From Actinomycetota bacterium (GTDB lineage Bacteria > Actinomycetota > Acidimicrobiia > Acidimicrobiales > Palsa-688): a DNA stretch of 47,436 bases. Below the pieces are notes generated by a model that was given only the letters and a program-made list of their open reading frames with translations, was not told the DNA's origin and did no database searches. Below, piece by piece: positions 1 through 7,053 of the stretch. The stretch's first letter is position 1. Each line of letters opens with the position of its first letter. Made by a program: the position numbers and the translations under genes. The stretch covers positions 1 to 47,436 of the forward strand of contig JAJPKN010000051.1 of assembly GCA_021323695.1 (NCBI GenBank), in the 5' to 3' direction.

Positions 1-2
1 AG

Positions 3-645
3 GAGCTGTCACAGGCCAAGGCCGTGGCCACCGACATGTGGGGGCCGTAGCTGAGCTCGGCCCGCTCACATGTGCCCGAACCCGAGGACAAGGCCGTCTT
101 CGACCGGTCCCGCACAATGGGGCACATGGGTACCGCCCTCGGCGGCGTGGACAAGCCCGAGCACCGGGCCCTTAGAGCCGACGGCACCGGCACCCTGGCC
201 CGCTCCAAGTACCTGTGGCTGTGCTCAGCCGAGGACCTGGCCGGCACCCACCGCCAGCGCTTCGCCGAGCTAAAAGGCAACCAACCTCAAGGCGGCCCGG
301 GCGTGGGCCACCAAAGAGGGCCTCCGAGCCCTGTGGCACTACCACCGCTCCGGCAGGGCCAGACGGTCCTGGCGCCAGTGGTGCTCCTGGGCCACCCGCT
401 CCAAGCTCAAGGCGGTCATCGCCGTCGCCAAGGTGCTGCAACGTCACCTCGCCGGGGTGCTGCACTACTCCTCGACCGCGAGGACCACCAATGCCGTCGC
501 CGAAGGCCTCAACGCCAAAGTCCAGGCCATCAAAAAGATGGCCTACGGCTACCGCAACAAAGAGCACTTCAAGACCGCCATCTTCTCCCACTGCGGCGGA
601 CTTGACCTCTACCCGGCCACCCTGGCCCACTCAAAAGCCGGATGA
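3..645 (+). pseudogene. Decayed ISL3-family transposase (C-terminal part)
   Basis: The C-terminal half of an ISL3-type DDE transposase can be read, but not in one frame. Frame 3 gives ELSQAKAVATDMWGP, then an in-frame TAG at 48-50, then PEDKAVFDRSRTMGHM and HRALRADGTGTLARSKYLWL. Around 270-285 the reading must shift by one base into frame 1. There it continues with NLKAARAWATKEGLRALWHY and ends with TNAVAEGLNAKVQAIKKMAY and the HCGGLDLYP tail typical of the family. One nonsense codon (where the family usually has Tyr) plus one frameshift make it a non-functional remnant. The 5' part lies outside the window. The following gene has lower GC, so this remnant may mark the edge of an acquired segment. 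Family assignment is from remembered motifs. Confidence 0.85.
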
Positions 646-751
646 GGGGAACGTTGGTCACACGCGCCTACGCGCTTCTGCTAAAAAAGGAGCAGCTAGG
701 ACAATTCTCCAGCGCGGGGGCCTCCACCAAACAGAGGGCAGTCCACAGCCG

Positions 752-1504
752 TCAGGCACGGGGGAGTTGCGACGGCCACGTCTGCGGGCCAAGGACCACC
801 GTCCCGTACGAATCGGTAGCGAAAGTCTGCGCCAGTGCTATCGGTGAATCCAGTGTTATGGCATGCCAGTCCGCGATTTGTAGCGCCCGTCTCGACGTCG
901 CGCGGCGCTGAGCCTTCAGGACCTTGACCCGAGCCGGAGCCCTCAGTGTAGCGACGATGGTCTCCTCGGCCCAGCCTCGTCCGTACTGTCGCCAGGCATC
1001 CGTCTGCCCGCCCCGGACCGGGCCGGTCAGCTCCGCGGGCAGCACGTCCAGCGGGTCGTCCACCTCCACGGCCGTACGTTTGGTTCCCGGAGCGGTGCTG
1101 CTTTGCTGAAAACGCCACTGCGAGGTCGTGGGGACAACTCCTGCAACGTAGTAGTCAATGGTGCCCTCAATCCGCCAACCGCTTACCGGTCGTAGCGTCT
1201 GGCCACCCGCTGGTGCGAGCAGGCGGCGGGCATCGATAACTACGTAGCGGTCGGTACCAGCCCACCAGGCAGTGACGTGCTCGTAAAGCGTGCCGTCGGC
1301 CCGCCGTTTCGCCTTACGGTCATCCGCATTGGCAGCGACCGGTGACCCGAGCATGACCCCAGCAAGGGCGTCTGCAACGGCCCGGGGCAGCTTCTCAAAA
1401 CCCACAGCCTCTGCGTTGACGTAGCCGATCTGGCCTGGGCTGCTGGTGGGCACCCTCGGGAACGAGGGGCTGTTGGCCGACCGCGGGACGAGTGGCTGCG
1501 CCAT
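752..1504 (-). CDS. Hypothetical protein, second gene of the J-domain/Mrr unit
   Basis: This 250-residue protein is not recognised. It has no signal peptide or membrane segment that I can see. The N-terminal 30 residues are rich in Ser and Pro. The rest looks like a soluble alpha/beta protein, with a strand-like stretch around residues 85-92 (DRYVVIDA) and a GWRIEGTIDYYVAGVV segment near 108-123. The ATG at 1504 lies 3 nt after the stop of the upstream J-domain/Mrr gene, so the two are almost certainly co-transcribed and translationally coupled. Its codons (for example GTA, TCT, ACG, AAA) are less GC-biased than those of genes after 3700, which suggests recent acquisition. It may be a partner or accessory factor of the nuclease-like protein; that is inference from position only. 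Confidence 0.7.
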   Translation of the reverse strand: MAQPLVPRSANSPSFPRVPTSSPGQIGYVNAEAVGFEKLPRAVADALAGVMLGSPVAANADDRKAKRRADGTLYEHVTAWWAGTDRYVVIDARRLLAPAGGQTLRPVSGWRIEGTIDYYVAGVVPTTSQWRFQQSSTAPGTKRTAVEVDDPLDVLPAELTGPVRGGQTDAWRQYGRGWAEETIVATLRAPARVKVLKAQRRATSRRALQIADWHAITLDSPIALAQTFATDSYGTVVLGPQTWPSQLPRA

Positions 1505-1507
1505 GTC

Positions 1508-2677
1508 TCACCTGCGCCGGCGCGGGCGCCGCCGACGCCTCGGTGAACTGGCGGAAACGCTCAGGACCAGCCGGCCCAGGAAGGCCACGCCGCTCAGCAG
1601 CTCAAGGCCGAGGACCGCCGGGGCAGCGGTAGGAGGAACGGCCACGTTCTTCGACGCGAGCCGGACCAAGACGTTGCGGTCCCACAGCTCGACGGCGTTA
1701 GAGCGGGCCAGCTTGACCGCCTGTGGCGTGAAGTACGAGTTCGTTATGACGATCGCGCCCTGGGCGGCATAGTGTGCCCTGGCAGCAGCGGCCTCTCGCA
1801 CTGCGTCGACGCCCACCTGAGCGCTGTAGCGCTTCGTTTGCACCACCCACCGTGCTGTGCCGTTGGAAATGATCAGGTCGGCCCCGTAATCTCCAGTCTG
1901 CCCGACATGATCTACGCGGTAGCCATTGGAGCGCAGTAGCTCGGCAACAAAGTGCTCGAAGGTCGTGCCGTCCATATGGTCTGTTTGGCCAACCTGGGCA
2001 CTCCGCAGTGCCAACCGGGATCTGGCCTTCCTTGACCCTGCGCCGGCTATAGCACCAGCAATGAGCACGATGAAGCCCAGCACGCTGATGCCTGGACTGA
2101 ACGAGCCCAACGCCATGAGCACGACACCGATACCTACCAGCACCACCCACGGCCTGCTGGCCAAGTAGCCCTGGGAGGGGCGAGCGGCCGCTTGCGGCTC
2201 GAACCGGGATGTGAACGCAGGTGGTGATGGAGCGTTCCAATATCCTCCGGACTGCTCAGACGGTGCCCCGTAAGAAGGGGGTGGCTGAACCGCACCGGGT
2301 CCCCACCCCGGCGCTCGCGGCCCACCTTGCCCAGGACCCCAGGTGGGCGACGGCCTAGAGCTCGGGCCGGGGCGCGGTGGAGGGTAGCCGGCAGTCGACG
2401 GACCGGTGTCCACGCGCGTCCACCCAGAGCCGCTTGCGCGCGGCGGCTCGTCTTGCGGATGGGGCTGGTCGGCCCCGCGGTCGTAAATAGCTCGGCGCGC
2501 TGGGTCGGAAAGGACTTCGTACGCGTTCTGAACCTGGCGGAACAGGGCGTTGGTACCGCCGGCATCGGGGTGCGTCAAGCGCACGAGGCGTTTGTACGCG
2601 GCGTCGATCTCCGCGCTCGTCGCGCCCCGCGAGACACCCAGCACTTCGTACAGGTCACGGTCCTCTTGTGCGACCAC
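1508..2677 (-). CDS. J-domain / transmembrane / Mrr-type nuclease fusion protein
   Basis: A 389-residue multidomain protein. Residues 8-67 form a DnaJ-type J-domain with the HPD signature at 36-38. Residues 70-170 are a Pro/Gly/Ser-rich linker. Residues 175-212 hold two closely spaced hydrophobic helices. Residues 235-340 match the Mrr_cat restriction-endonuclease fold: FEHFVAELLRSNGY, then GADLII with Asp267, then the catalytic QTK (Gln280, Lys282) variant of the PD-(D/E)xK motif. A third hydrophobic stretch (353-375) precedes an Arg-rich tail. Start is GTG at 2677 with GGAGG about 10 nt upstream. The J-domain implies recruitment of DnaK; the nuclease half implies DNA cleavage, perhaps of foreign or methylated DNA, at the membrane. 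The domain calls are firm. A defence role is inference. Confidence 0.85.
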   Translation of the reverse strand: MVAQEDRDLYEVLGVSRGATSAEIDAAYKRLVRLTHPDAGGTNALFRQVQNAYEVLSDPARRAIYDRGADQPHPQDEPPRASGSGWTRVDTGPSTAGYPPPRPGPSSRPSPTWGPGQGGPRAPGWGPGAVQPPPSYGAPSEQSGGYWNAPSPPAFTSRFEPQAAARPSQGYLASRPWVVLVGIGVVLMALGSFSPGISVLGFIVLIAGAIAGAGSRKARSRLALRSAQVGQTDHMDGTTFEHFVAELLRSNGYRVDHVGQTGDYGADLIISNGTARWVVQTKRYSAQVGVDAVREAAAARAHYAAQGAIVITNSYFTPQAVKLARSNAVELWDRNVLVRLASKNVAVPPTAAPAVLGLELLSGVAFLGRLVLSVSASSPRRRRRPRRRR

Positions 2678-2784
2678 CGGCCTTCAGCCTCCGTGCTCAT
2701 CCCGGTACAGCTAAGTGTACTCAAATTGTACCTGGCGCGCAAACTCTCTTGGGGGCCGTCTACTACGAGCCGGTGACCGACTGA

Positions 2785-3021
2785 GTGAGCCGGGCACCGG
2801 CTCGTCTGCCCGGCTCCACCCTCGCAGATAGGGCTGCACTACATCCTTTCGGTGCACAGCTTGAGCTATATGCGATCCGATGCCGGTGTAGAAATGCAGG
2901 TGTGCAAAATCACCCTTCGATCAACCTCATATCAGTAGGCACTCCTGACCTATATGTACATGTATATACGGGCAGGATCGAGTGGGAACGCTTGACACCC
3001 GTAGAGCTCAAGGCCATGTAG
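2785..3021 (+). CDS. Possible short or remnant gene before a terminator
   Basis: A 78-codon open frame starts with GTG at 2785 and ends 25 nt before a strong hairpin terminator. The N-terminal half is Ala/Arg-rich and unconvincing. The C-terminal part (YVHVYTGRIEWERLTPVELKAM) reads like a real protein end and lies in a locally AT-rich stretch (2850-2970). It could be the 3' end of a lost mobile-element gene, kept together with its terminator. I cannot name a family, and the start is uncertain. Confidence 0.25.
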   Translation: MSRAPARLPGSTLADRAALHPFGAQLELYAIRCRCRNAGVQNHPSINLISVGTPDLYVHVYTGRIEWERLTPVELKAM

Positions 3022-3046
3022 ACAGAACGCTCACCCACCTTCCACA

Positions 3047-3073
3047 AAAGCCCCCTGCTCAGCGGGGGGCTTT
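3047..3073 (+). terminator. Rho-independent terminator hairpin
   Basis: AAAGCCCCC (3047-3055) pairs perfectly with GGGGGCTTT (3065-3073) around a 9-nt loop. The A-run before and T-run after let it act on both strands. It sits 25 nt after the plus-strand frame ending at 3021 and also faces the minus-strand IS21 fragment, which stops at 3147. The rest of the gap from 2678 to 3146 holds the presumed promoter of the J-domain gene (AT-rich patch near 2705-2735) and nothing else I can identify. Confidence 0.75.
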
Positions 3074-3146
3074 GTCGTTACGGGCTTCGTAACTTCGGGC
3101 TAAAGGCCAACACCGCGCACAAGATGTGCAGCGGCCCCTCCTTGCC

Positions 3147-3512
3147 CTAGCCGGTCACCAGGTACTCGCCCGGTGCCCACACTGCCGGACGGCGTCCCCG
3201 GTGGTTGCCGGCCCGCCAATCGCGCTTGGCCTTGGCCACCAAGCGGCGGAAGTTCCGGGCCGACCCGCCATAGCCGGCCGCTCTCGCCTCGGGGAGCAAC
3301 CGCTTGGCGGTGACCCTGGCCTTGGTAGAGGTGACCTTCTTGGCCACCAGCCCCCTCACCAGGTCATAGTTGTGCCCGCGCTCGGCCCGCTTTTGGGACG
3401 TCCCGACAACCGGGTGCTCGAGCGCCCTCTTCACCGTCTTGGGGTCACAGCCACACATGGCGGCCGCGCCCCGGAAAGTACCCACCTCGTTGAAGGCGGC
3501 GAGGATGTTCAT
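3147..3512 (-). pseudogene. istA: Truncated IS21-family transposase (IstA N-terminus)
   Basis: From the ATG at 3512 the 121 residues MNILAAFNEVGTFRGAAAMC to RRPAVWAPGEYLVTG match the N-terminal DNA-binding part of IS21-type IstA. They include the helix-turn-helix (GAAAMCGCDPKTVKRALE) and the conserved SARNFRRLVA segment. The frame then hits TAG just where the family continues into the catalytic DDE domain, so about three quarters of the protein is missing and no istB follows. An in-frame extension back to 3668 is not needed, because purine-rich GAGAGGG precedes the ATG at 3512. The upstream region carries IS21-like terminal repeats. This is a dead element, with the break near 3147. Confidence 0.8.
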
Positions 3513-3540
3513 GCGTTCCCTCTCTGTCTTCAATGGAGCC

Positions 3541-3595
3541 GTCCTCCAGGTGCTCGGTGTGGGCCGGGCACCGACACCGTGCCCACCTGGAGGAC
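3541..3595. other. Long hairpin upstream of the IS21 transposase fragment
   Basis: GTCCTCCAGGTG (3541-3552) and CACCTGGAGGAC (3584-3595) are a perfect 12-bp inverted repeat. A second inner pair (CGGTGT and ACACCG) extends the stem inside it. It lies in the leader of the istA fragment, 29 nt before its ATG. IS elements often place such a structure at this point to block impinging transcription or translation. Confidence 0.65.
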
Positions 3596-3617
3596 ACCGG
3601 TGGTGGATCTTCAGAGA

Positions 3618-3690
3618 GGGGCGAGGACTCCTACCTGGCCCCACGCGAGGACATCGAACTGGCCACACGCGAGGATTTTTTCATGGCCAT
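3618..3690. repeat. Three 24-bp direct repeats, IS21-type terminal repeats
   Basis: The core GCGAGGA recurs at 3621, 3645 and 3669, and TGGCC recurs at 3636, 3660 and 3684, so both have an exact 24-bp period. The units differ at the middle bases. Multiple terminal repeats of this length just outside istA are characteristic of IS21 elements. This therefore marks the left end of the element, about 40 bp from the 3' end of the histidine kinase gene. Confidence 0.65.
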
Positions 3691-3731
3691 GGACAGCGGT
3701 CGAGCCCTGCATCTCGGCGCTCGAAGGGCCG

Positions 3732-5120
3732 CTAGGCCGCTGGGCCTCTTGTGCCCGGCGAGAGCCTGCTGTTCTTTGGAGCGGGGAGCCTGACCACGGC
3801 CCGGGCCCCAATGGGCGTGTCGACGAAAGCTACCGTGCCGCCGTGGCCGACCACGATGTCACGCACGATCGCGAGGCCCAGCCCGGCCCCACCTTCGTCG
3901 GCACTGCGAGAGCTGTCCAATCGAGTGAAGCGTTCAAAGACTCTCTCCCGGTCCTCAGGAGGTATGCCGGGACCGTCGTCGGCCACGACCAGTTCGGCCT
4001 CGTCGTCGCCAGCCGCAGCGCACACGCAAACCTCCGAGCGCGCGTAGCGTTGCGCGTTGTCGAGCAGGTTCGCGACAACTCGCCGGGCAAGCTCGGGACC
4101 GAGGGCCACCGGCACCAGGCCCTTCGAGCCGTCCCTTAAGCTGACCCGGGCACCGAGGGAGCGCTGGGCAACCTCGCTCCGCACCACGCTAGCGAGGTCC
4201 ACCAAGGGCACCGGCCCGCGAGGTGGTGGCGCGCCGTCGAGACGGGCCAGCAGGAGGAGGTCTTTCACGAGCCGCTCCAGGCGGGCCTCCTCCGCCAGGG
4301 CGTTCCCGGCAACGGCAGGCCAGTCGGTGGCAGCGCCACGCGCCAGGCCTATCTCCAACTGGGCCCTCAAGGAGCTGAGGGGGCTGCGTAGCTCGTGGGA
4401 GGCATCCGCGACGAACGAACGCTGGCGCTCGACCCCGGCCGCGAGCCGGTCGAGCATGAAGTTCATCGTGTGGGCCAGGCGCGAGACCTCGTCCCCGCTG
4501 TTGGGCTCAGGTACTCTTTGGTGCAGGTCCCTCATGGTGATCTCCCCCACCTTTTCCCGGATCGCGTCGACCGGGCGCAACGCCCAACCCACCATGGCCC
4601 AGGTGGTCCCAGCTACGACGGCGAGCACCAAGGGCAAACCGACAACAAGGACTACCTCTAGGTCCCAGACGGCGACGTCCGCAGTGGTAAGCGAGTACCC
4701 GGCGTAGACGGTGAGAGTCTTAGTCCCGGCCGAGACTGTCAGCGCCACGAGCCCGTAGCGGCCGTCCTGGCCTACGGACTGGCCGTCTATGACGCGTGCC
4801 TCGGCCCTCGACCCGGGGCCTAACCAAGGCCCGACGGCGGGCTCGCCTGCCAGGTTGGCCGAAGCCGCCACGACCCCGCCCTTCGGCCCCACCACTTGGG
4901 CGAAGCCGGCTTCTTGGCCGGGGAGGCCGAGCACGGCCGGGAGGTGGCCCGAGCGTGCCAAGCTGGCGATGTCCGACGCCCGCGACATGGCCGCCGCCCG
5001 GAGGTTGCCAATGAGGGAGGCGTGGAAGCTCCCGAGGGCAACCATGCTGCCGACAGCGAGCGTGACGGCCAGTACGAGGGTCGCTGCCAGTGTGGCCCGC
5101 ACCCGGACCGGCCCGAGCAC
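3732..5120 (-). CDS. Two-component sensor histidine kinase
   Basis: A 462-residue membrane kinase. TM1 spans about 8-32, an extracytoplasmic sensor region of about 120 residues follows, and TM2 spans about 153-180. A HAMP linker (181-235) leads to the HisKA helix with phospho-accepting His242 in SHELRSPL. The HATPase domain shows an N-box at 351-360 (Asn355), G1 DDGPGI at 381-386, an F-box near 395-398 and G2 GAGLGL at 411-416. All catalytic motifs are intact. Start is GTG at 5120, 25 nt after the response-regulator stop, so the pair is co-transcribed. The sensor region shows no recognisable ligand-binding family. The IS21 remnant lies directly downstream and does not interrupt the gene. Confidence 0.93.
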   Translation of the reverse strand: MLGPVRVRATLAATLVLAVTLAVGSMVALGSFHASLIGNLRAAAMSRASDIASLARSGHLPAVLGLPGQEAGFAQVVGPKGGVVAASANLAGEPAVGPWLGPGSRAEARVIDGQSVGQDGRYGLVALTVSAGTKTLTVYAGYSLTTADVAVWDLEVVLVVGLPLVLAVVAGTTWAMVGWALRPVDAIREKVGEITMRDLHQRVPEPNSGDEVSRLAHTMNFMLDRLAAGVERQRSFVADASHELRSPLSSLRAQLEIGLARGAATDWPAVAGNALAEEARLERLVKDLLLLARLDGAPPPRGPVPLVDLASVVRSEVAQRSLGARVSLRDGSKGLVPVALGPELARRVVANLLDNAQRYARSEVCVCAAAGDDEAELVVADDGPGIPPEDRERVFERFTRLDSSRSADEGGAGLGLAIVRDIVVGHGGTVAFVDTPIGARAVVRLPAPKNSRLSPGTRGPAA

Positions 5121-5145
5121 GCGAGCAAGGAGCCGTGTCCCAAGC

Positions 5146-5847
5146 TTAGGCGTCGTCGGCCACCAACCTGTAGCCCGAACCCCGCACCGTCTCGATGCTG
5201 TGGCGGCCGAAGGCCCTGTCGAGCTTCTGGCGCACCCGGCTCATGTGGACCTCGACGACGTTCGAGGTCCCGTCGAAGGCGAAGTCCCAGATGTGGTCGA
5301 GGATCTCAGACTTGGAGACCACCTCTCCGGCCCGGCGCACGAGGTACTCGGTGATAGCGAGCTCACGCGCTGTCATGTGCACCTCGCACTGCCCGCGCCA
5401 GCACCTCTTGGCGGCCGGGTCGAACGAGATGTCACCACAGCGCAGGACGGCCGGCCGCTGCGGCTCTCCTCGGCGCAACAGTGCCCGTAGCCTCGCCAGG
5501 AGCACGACGTAGGAGAACGGCTTGGAGATGAAGTCGTCGGCACCGGTGTCGAGGGCCTCGGCCTCGTCGTACTCGCCGTCCTTGGCCGTCAACATGAGCA
5601 CCGGAGCCCACACGCCGGCGTCCCGTAGGGCCTTGCACAACCTGAAGCCGTTCAGCCCGGGCAGCATGATGTCCAAGATGATGACGTCGTAGGCCCTCCC
5701 GGTCCCGAGCCACAAGCCGTCGTCCCCGTTGTGGGCGATGTCCACGCTGAAGCCTTCGGACTCCAGGCCGGCCTTCAGTGCCTCGGCGAAGCGTTTCTCG
5801 TCTTCGACCAGCAAGAGCTTCACACCCAAATCGTGGGGCGCGTTCAT
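5146..5847 (-). CDS. OmpR/PhoB-family response regulator
   Basis: A receiver domain with the acidic pair Glu15-Asp16, phospho-acceptor Asp59, Thr87 and Lys109 is followed by a winged-helix DNA-binding domain (about 133-230) ending in ETVRGSGYRLV. It pairs with the kinase just downstream. The ATG at 5847 gives eight extra residues. GTG at 5823 would start with VKLLLVEDE, the usual N-terminus of the family. Neither start has a clear Shine-Dalgarno. The ATG overlaps a direct repeat that looks like the protein's own binding site, which favours the GTG start and autoregulation. Confidence 0.93.
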   Translation of the reverse strand: MNAPHDLGVKLLLVEDEKRFAEALKAGLESEGFSVDIAHNGDDGLWLGTGRAYDVIILDIMLPGLNGFRLCKALRDAGVWAPVLMLTAKDGEYDEAEALDTGADDFISKPFSYVVLLARLRALLRRGEPQRPAVLRCGDISFDPAAKRCWRGQCEVHMTARELAITEYLVRRAGEVVSKSEILDHIWDFAFDGTSNVVEVHMSRVRQKLDRAFGRHSIETVRGSGYRLVADDA

Positions 5848-5863
5848 TAAGCCATGCTGAAGC
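5847..5863 (-). promoter_or_regulatory. Probable OmpR-type operator at the regulator gene
   Basis: On the plus strand TTAAGC (5847-5852) and TGAAGC (5858-5863) are direct repeats exactly 11 bp apart, the spacing OmpR/PhoB dimers recognise. The 16-bp block 5849-5864 is identical at 15 positions to 6458-6473 before the secreted-protein gene. A weaker copy (CATAGC at 5894, TGAACT at 5905) has the same phase. Binding by the adjacent regulator is inferred. Confidence 0.5.
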
Positions 5864-5913
5864 GCGTGTTTGTAGGCACGTCGAACACCTCAGCATAGCC
5901 TTCCTGAACTGCC

Positions 5914-5941
5914 GAGGGCACTGGGGTTCGCCAGTGCCCTC
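5914..5941 (-). terminator. Hairpin between secreted protein and response regulator
   Basis: GAGGGCACTGG (5914-5924) and CCAGTGCCCTC (5931-5941) form a perfect 11-bp stem with a 6-nt loop. It lies 60 nt after the stop of the secreted-protein gene, on the path to the response regulator. There is no T-tract, so it may be an intrinsic terminator of the GC-rich type or an RNA-stabilising structure. Confidence 0.5.
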
Positions 5942-6002
5942 GCTCCCTTGTTCCCGGTTGGCTTACTGCTACCTGCTGCCACGCGTACGTACTGCTGCAG
6001 GT

Positions 6003-6374
6003 CTACTGCTGCAGGTCGCCCCCCACCTGTGAGCCGCCCGTGTCGAGGGTGCAGGCGCCAGTCTGGTCGTCGTACTGCACGTTCGCGTTCGGGTCGGTGA
6101 TGCCGGCCTTCTGGCAGGCTGCCGCCTGGACAGCGGCGTCGTTGTCGCCCTCGGAGGTCGCCGTTCCGGCACCCACGGGACTGCCTTGGGTGTCTTCAGC
6201 GCCTCCCCCCGCGGCGGCCTGGACCTGCGGGGCACCGGACTGGACGACTGGCGTAGACGACGACGTCGGGTTTTGCGCTTGGGCTATGCCGAGGCCCAAG
6301 GTGCCGAACCCAACGGCCGCAAGTGCTGCGGCGCCCACAGCAAGTTTCCTGTCGAGCGTGCTTGTCAGCCTCAT
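6003..6374 (-). CDS. Small secreted protein, putative target of the adjacent two-component system
   Basis: A 123-residue protein starting at ATG 6374, with GGAG 7 nt upstream. Residues 1-33 are a Sec signal peptide (basic MRLTSTLDRK, hydrophobic AVGAAALAAVGFGTLGLGIA, AQA cleavage). The mature part is low-complexity, with Gln/Ser/Ala/Gly. It contains two Cys residues (in AAACQKAG and GACTLD) that could form a disulfide. No family is recognised. An 11-bp-phased direct repeat at 6456-6472, about 85 bp upstream, is almost identical to the one before the response-regulator gene, so the two-component system probably controls it. The in-frame extension to 6677 is not supported. Confidence 0.75.
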   Translation of the reverse strand: MRLTSTLDRKLAVGAAALAAVGFGTLGLGIAQAQNPTSSSTPVVQSGAPQVQAAAGGGAEDTQGSPVGAGTATSEGDNDAAVQAAACQKAGITDPNANVQYDDQTGACTLDTGGSQVGGDLQQ

Positions 6375-6455
6375 TGTCTTGCTCCTTTCCTGGTCTTCTC
6401 GAGCGGGCTCCCCTCTCTTCAGTTGCCCGCTTAGCCCGTCGTACACCAGGGCGGC

Positions 6456-6472
6456 TGAAGCCGTGCTGAAGC
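6456..6472 (-). promoter_or_regulatory. Probable OmpR-type operator before the secreted-protein gene
   Basis: Two perfect TGAAGC copies (6456-6461 and 6467-6472) are 11 bp apart and embedded in the same 16-bp block found at 5849-5864. The location 82-98 bp upstream of the ATG fits an activator site. The regulator encoded at 5146-5847 is the obvious candidate. Confidence 0.5.
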
Positions 6473-6800
6473 GAGACCGTGCGCGCCGAAGTGCGTGGAG
6501 CTGCCCGGAATGCGCGGGGTGGACCGAGCGTGGCCGGGGCGTAGCTCGCCCCAAGGTGGCGGGCCCATTTCCCGGTGCTGGGGCAGCAGCGACAACGGCT
6601 AAAAGGCGGCCCGTCCGTACCGGCGATGGCACTTGCCCGCCCCGGCTCACCCGGCGAGGTGGCTCGGTGGCCGGCACAAGCCTGCCTCGGCAGGCTAGGT
6701 TGCTCCTTCGATGGTGCTCGGGCGGAGGTTGGACAGCCCCCTGGCTTTGCCGTGGCCCCTCTCGGTCGACGTCATCTTCGGCAGCCCGCCTCCGGGCTTG

Positions 6801-6980
6801 TCAAAGATCCGGGGAGTGATTGCGGTAGAGGTCCAGGGCACCGGGGCCTGCTGCCATGTCGTGGGCTCGCTCGAGCCGCTCCTCGGGGGTGCTGGCCGCC
6901 TGGAGGTTGGGCCAACTGACCGGCCGCGGGAGGCAACTGACCCCCCCGTGGTGCCAGCCATCGAGCGCCTCGCGCCCCAC
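6801..6980 (-). CDS. Possible small protein (59 residues)
   Basis: This lies in the otherwise empty stretch 6375-7053. A minus-strand frame from GTG 6980 to TGA 6801 reads VGREALDGWHHGGV, then NLQAASTPEERLERAHDM, and ends ALDLYRNHSPDL. The amino-acid mix is balanced and the third codon positions are strongly G/C, unlike the two other frames here. The frame is open further upstream to a TGA near 7035. No Shine-Dalgarno and no family are recognised, so this is a weak candidate. I see nothing else in the 679-bp gap apart from the operator at 6456-6472. Confidence 0.3.
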   Translation of the reverse strand: MGREALDGWHHGGVSCLPRPVSWPNLQAASTPEERLERAHDMAAGPGALDLYRNHSPDL

Positions 6981-7053
6981 GCGGCTTGTAGCACCGGCAC
7001 TGGTGGCGACCAGGAGCCACCTACTAGAGCGTCATGGCGTTGGGGACCGTTCC

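Noticed and set aside
2760..2830. Possible tRNA-like T-arm (gcccggctccaccctc)
   Set aside because: The GTTCGA core is missing and no acceptor or anticodon stem can be formed around it.
3126..4139. A 337-codon plus-strand frame over the IS21 fragment and the kinase 3' end
   Set aside because: It is antisense to two recognisable genes, with no coherent domain.
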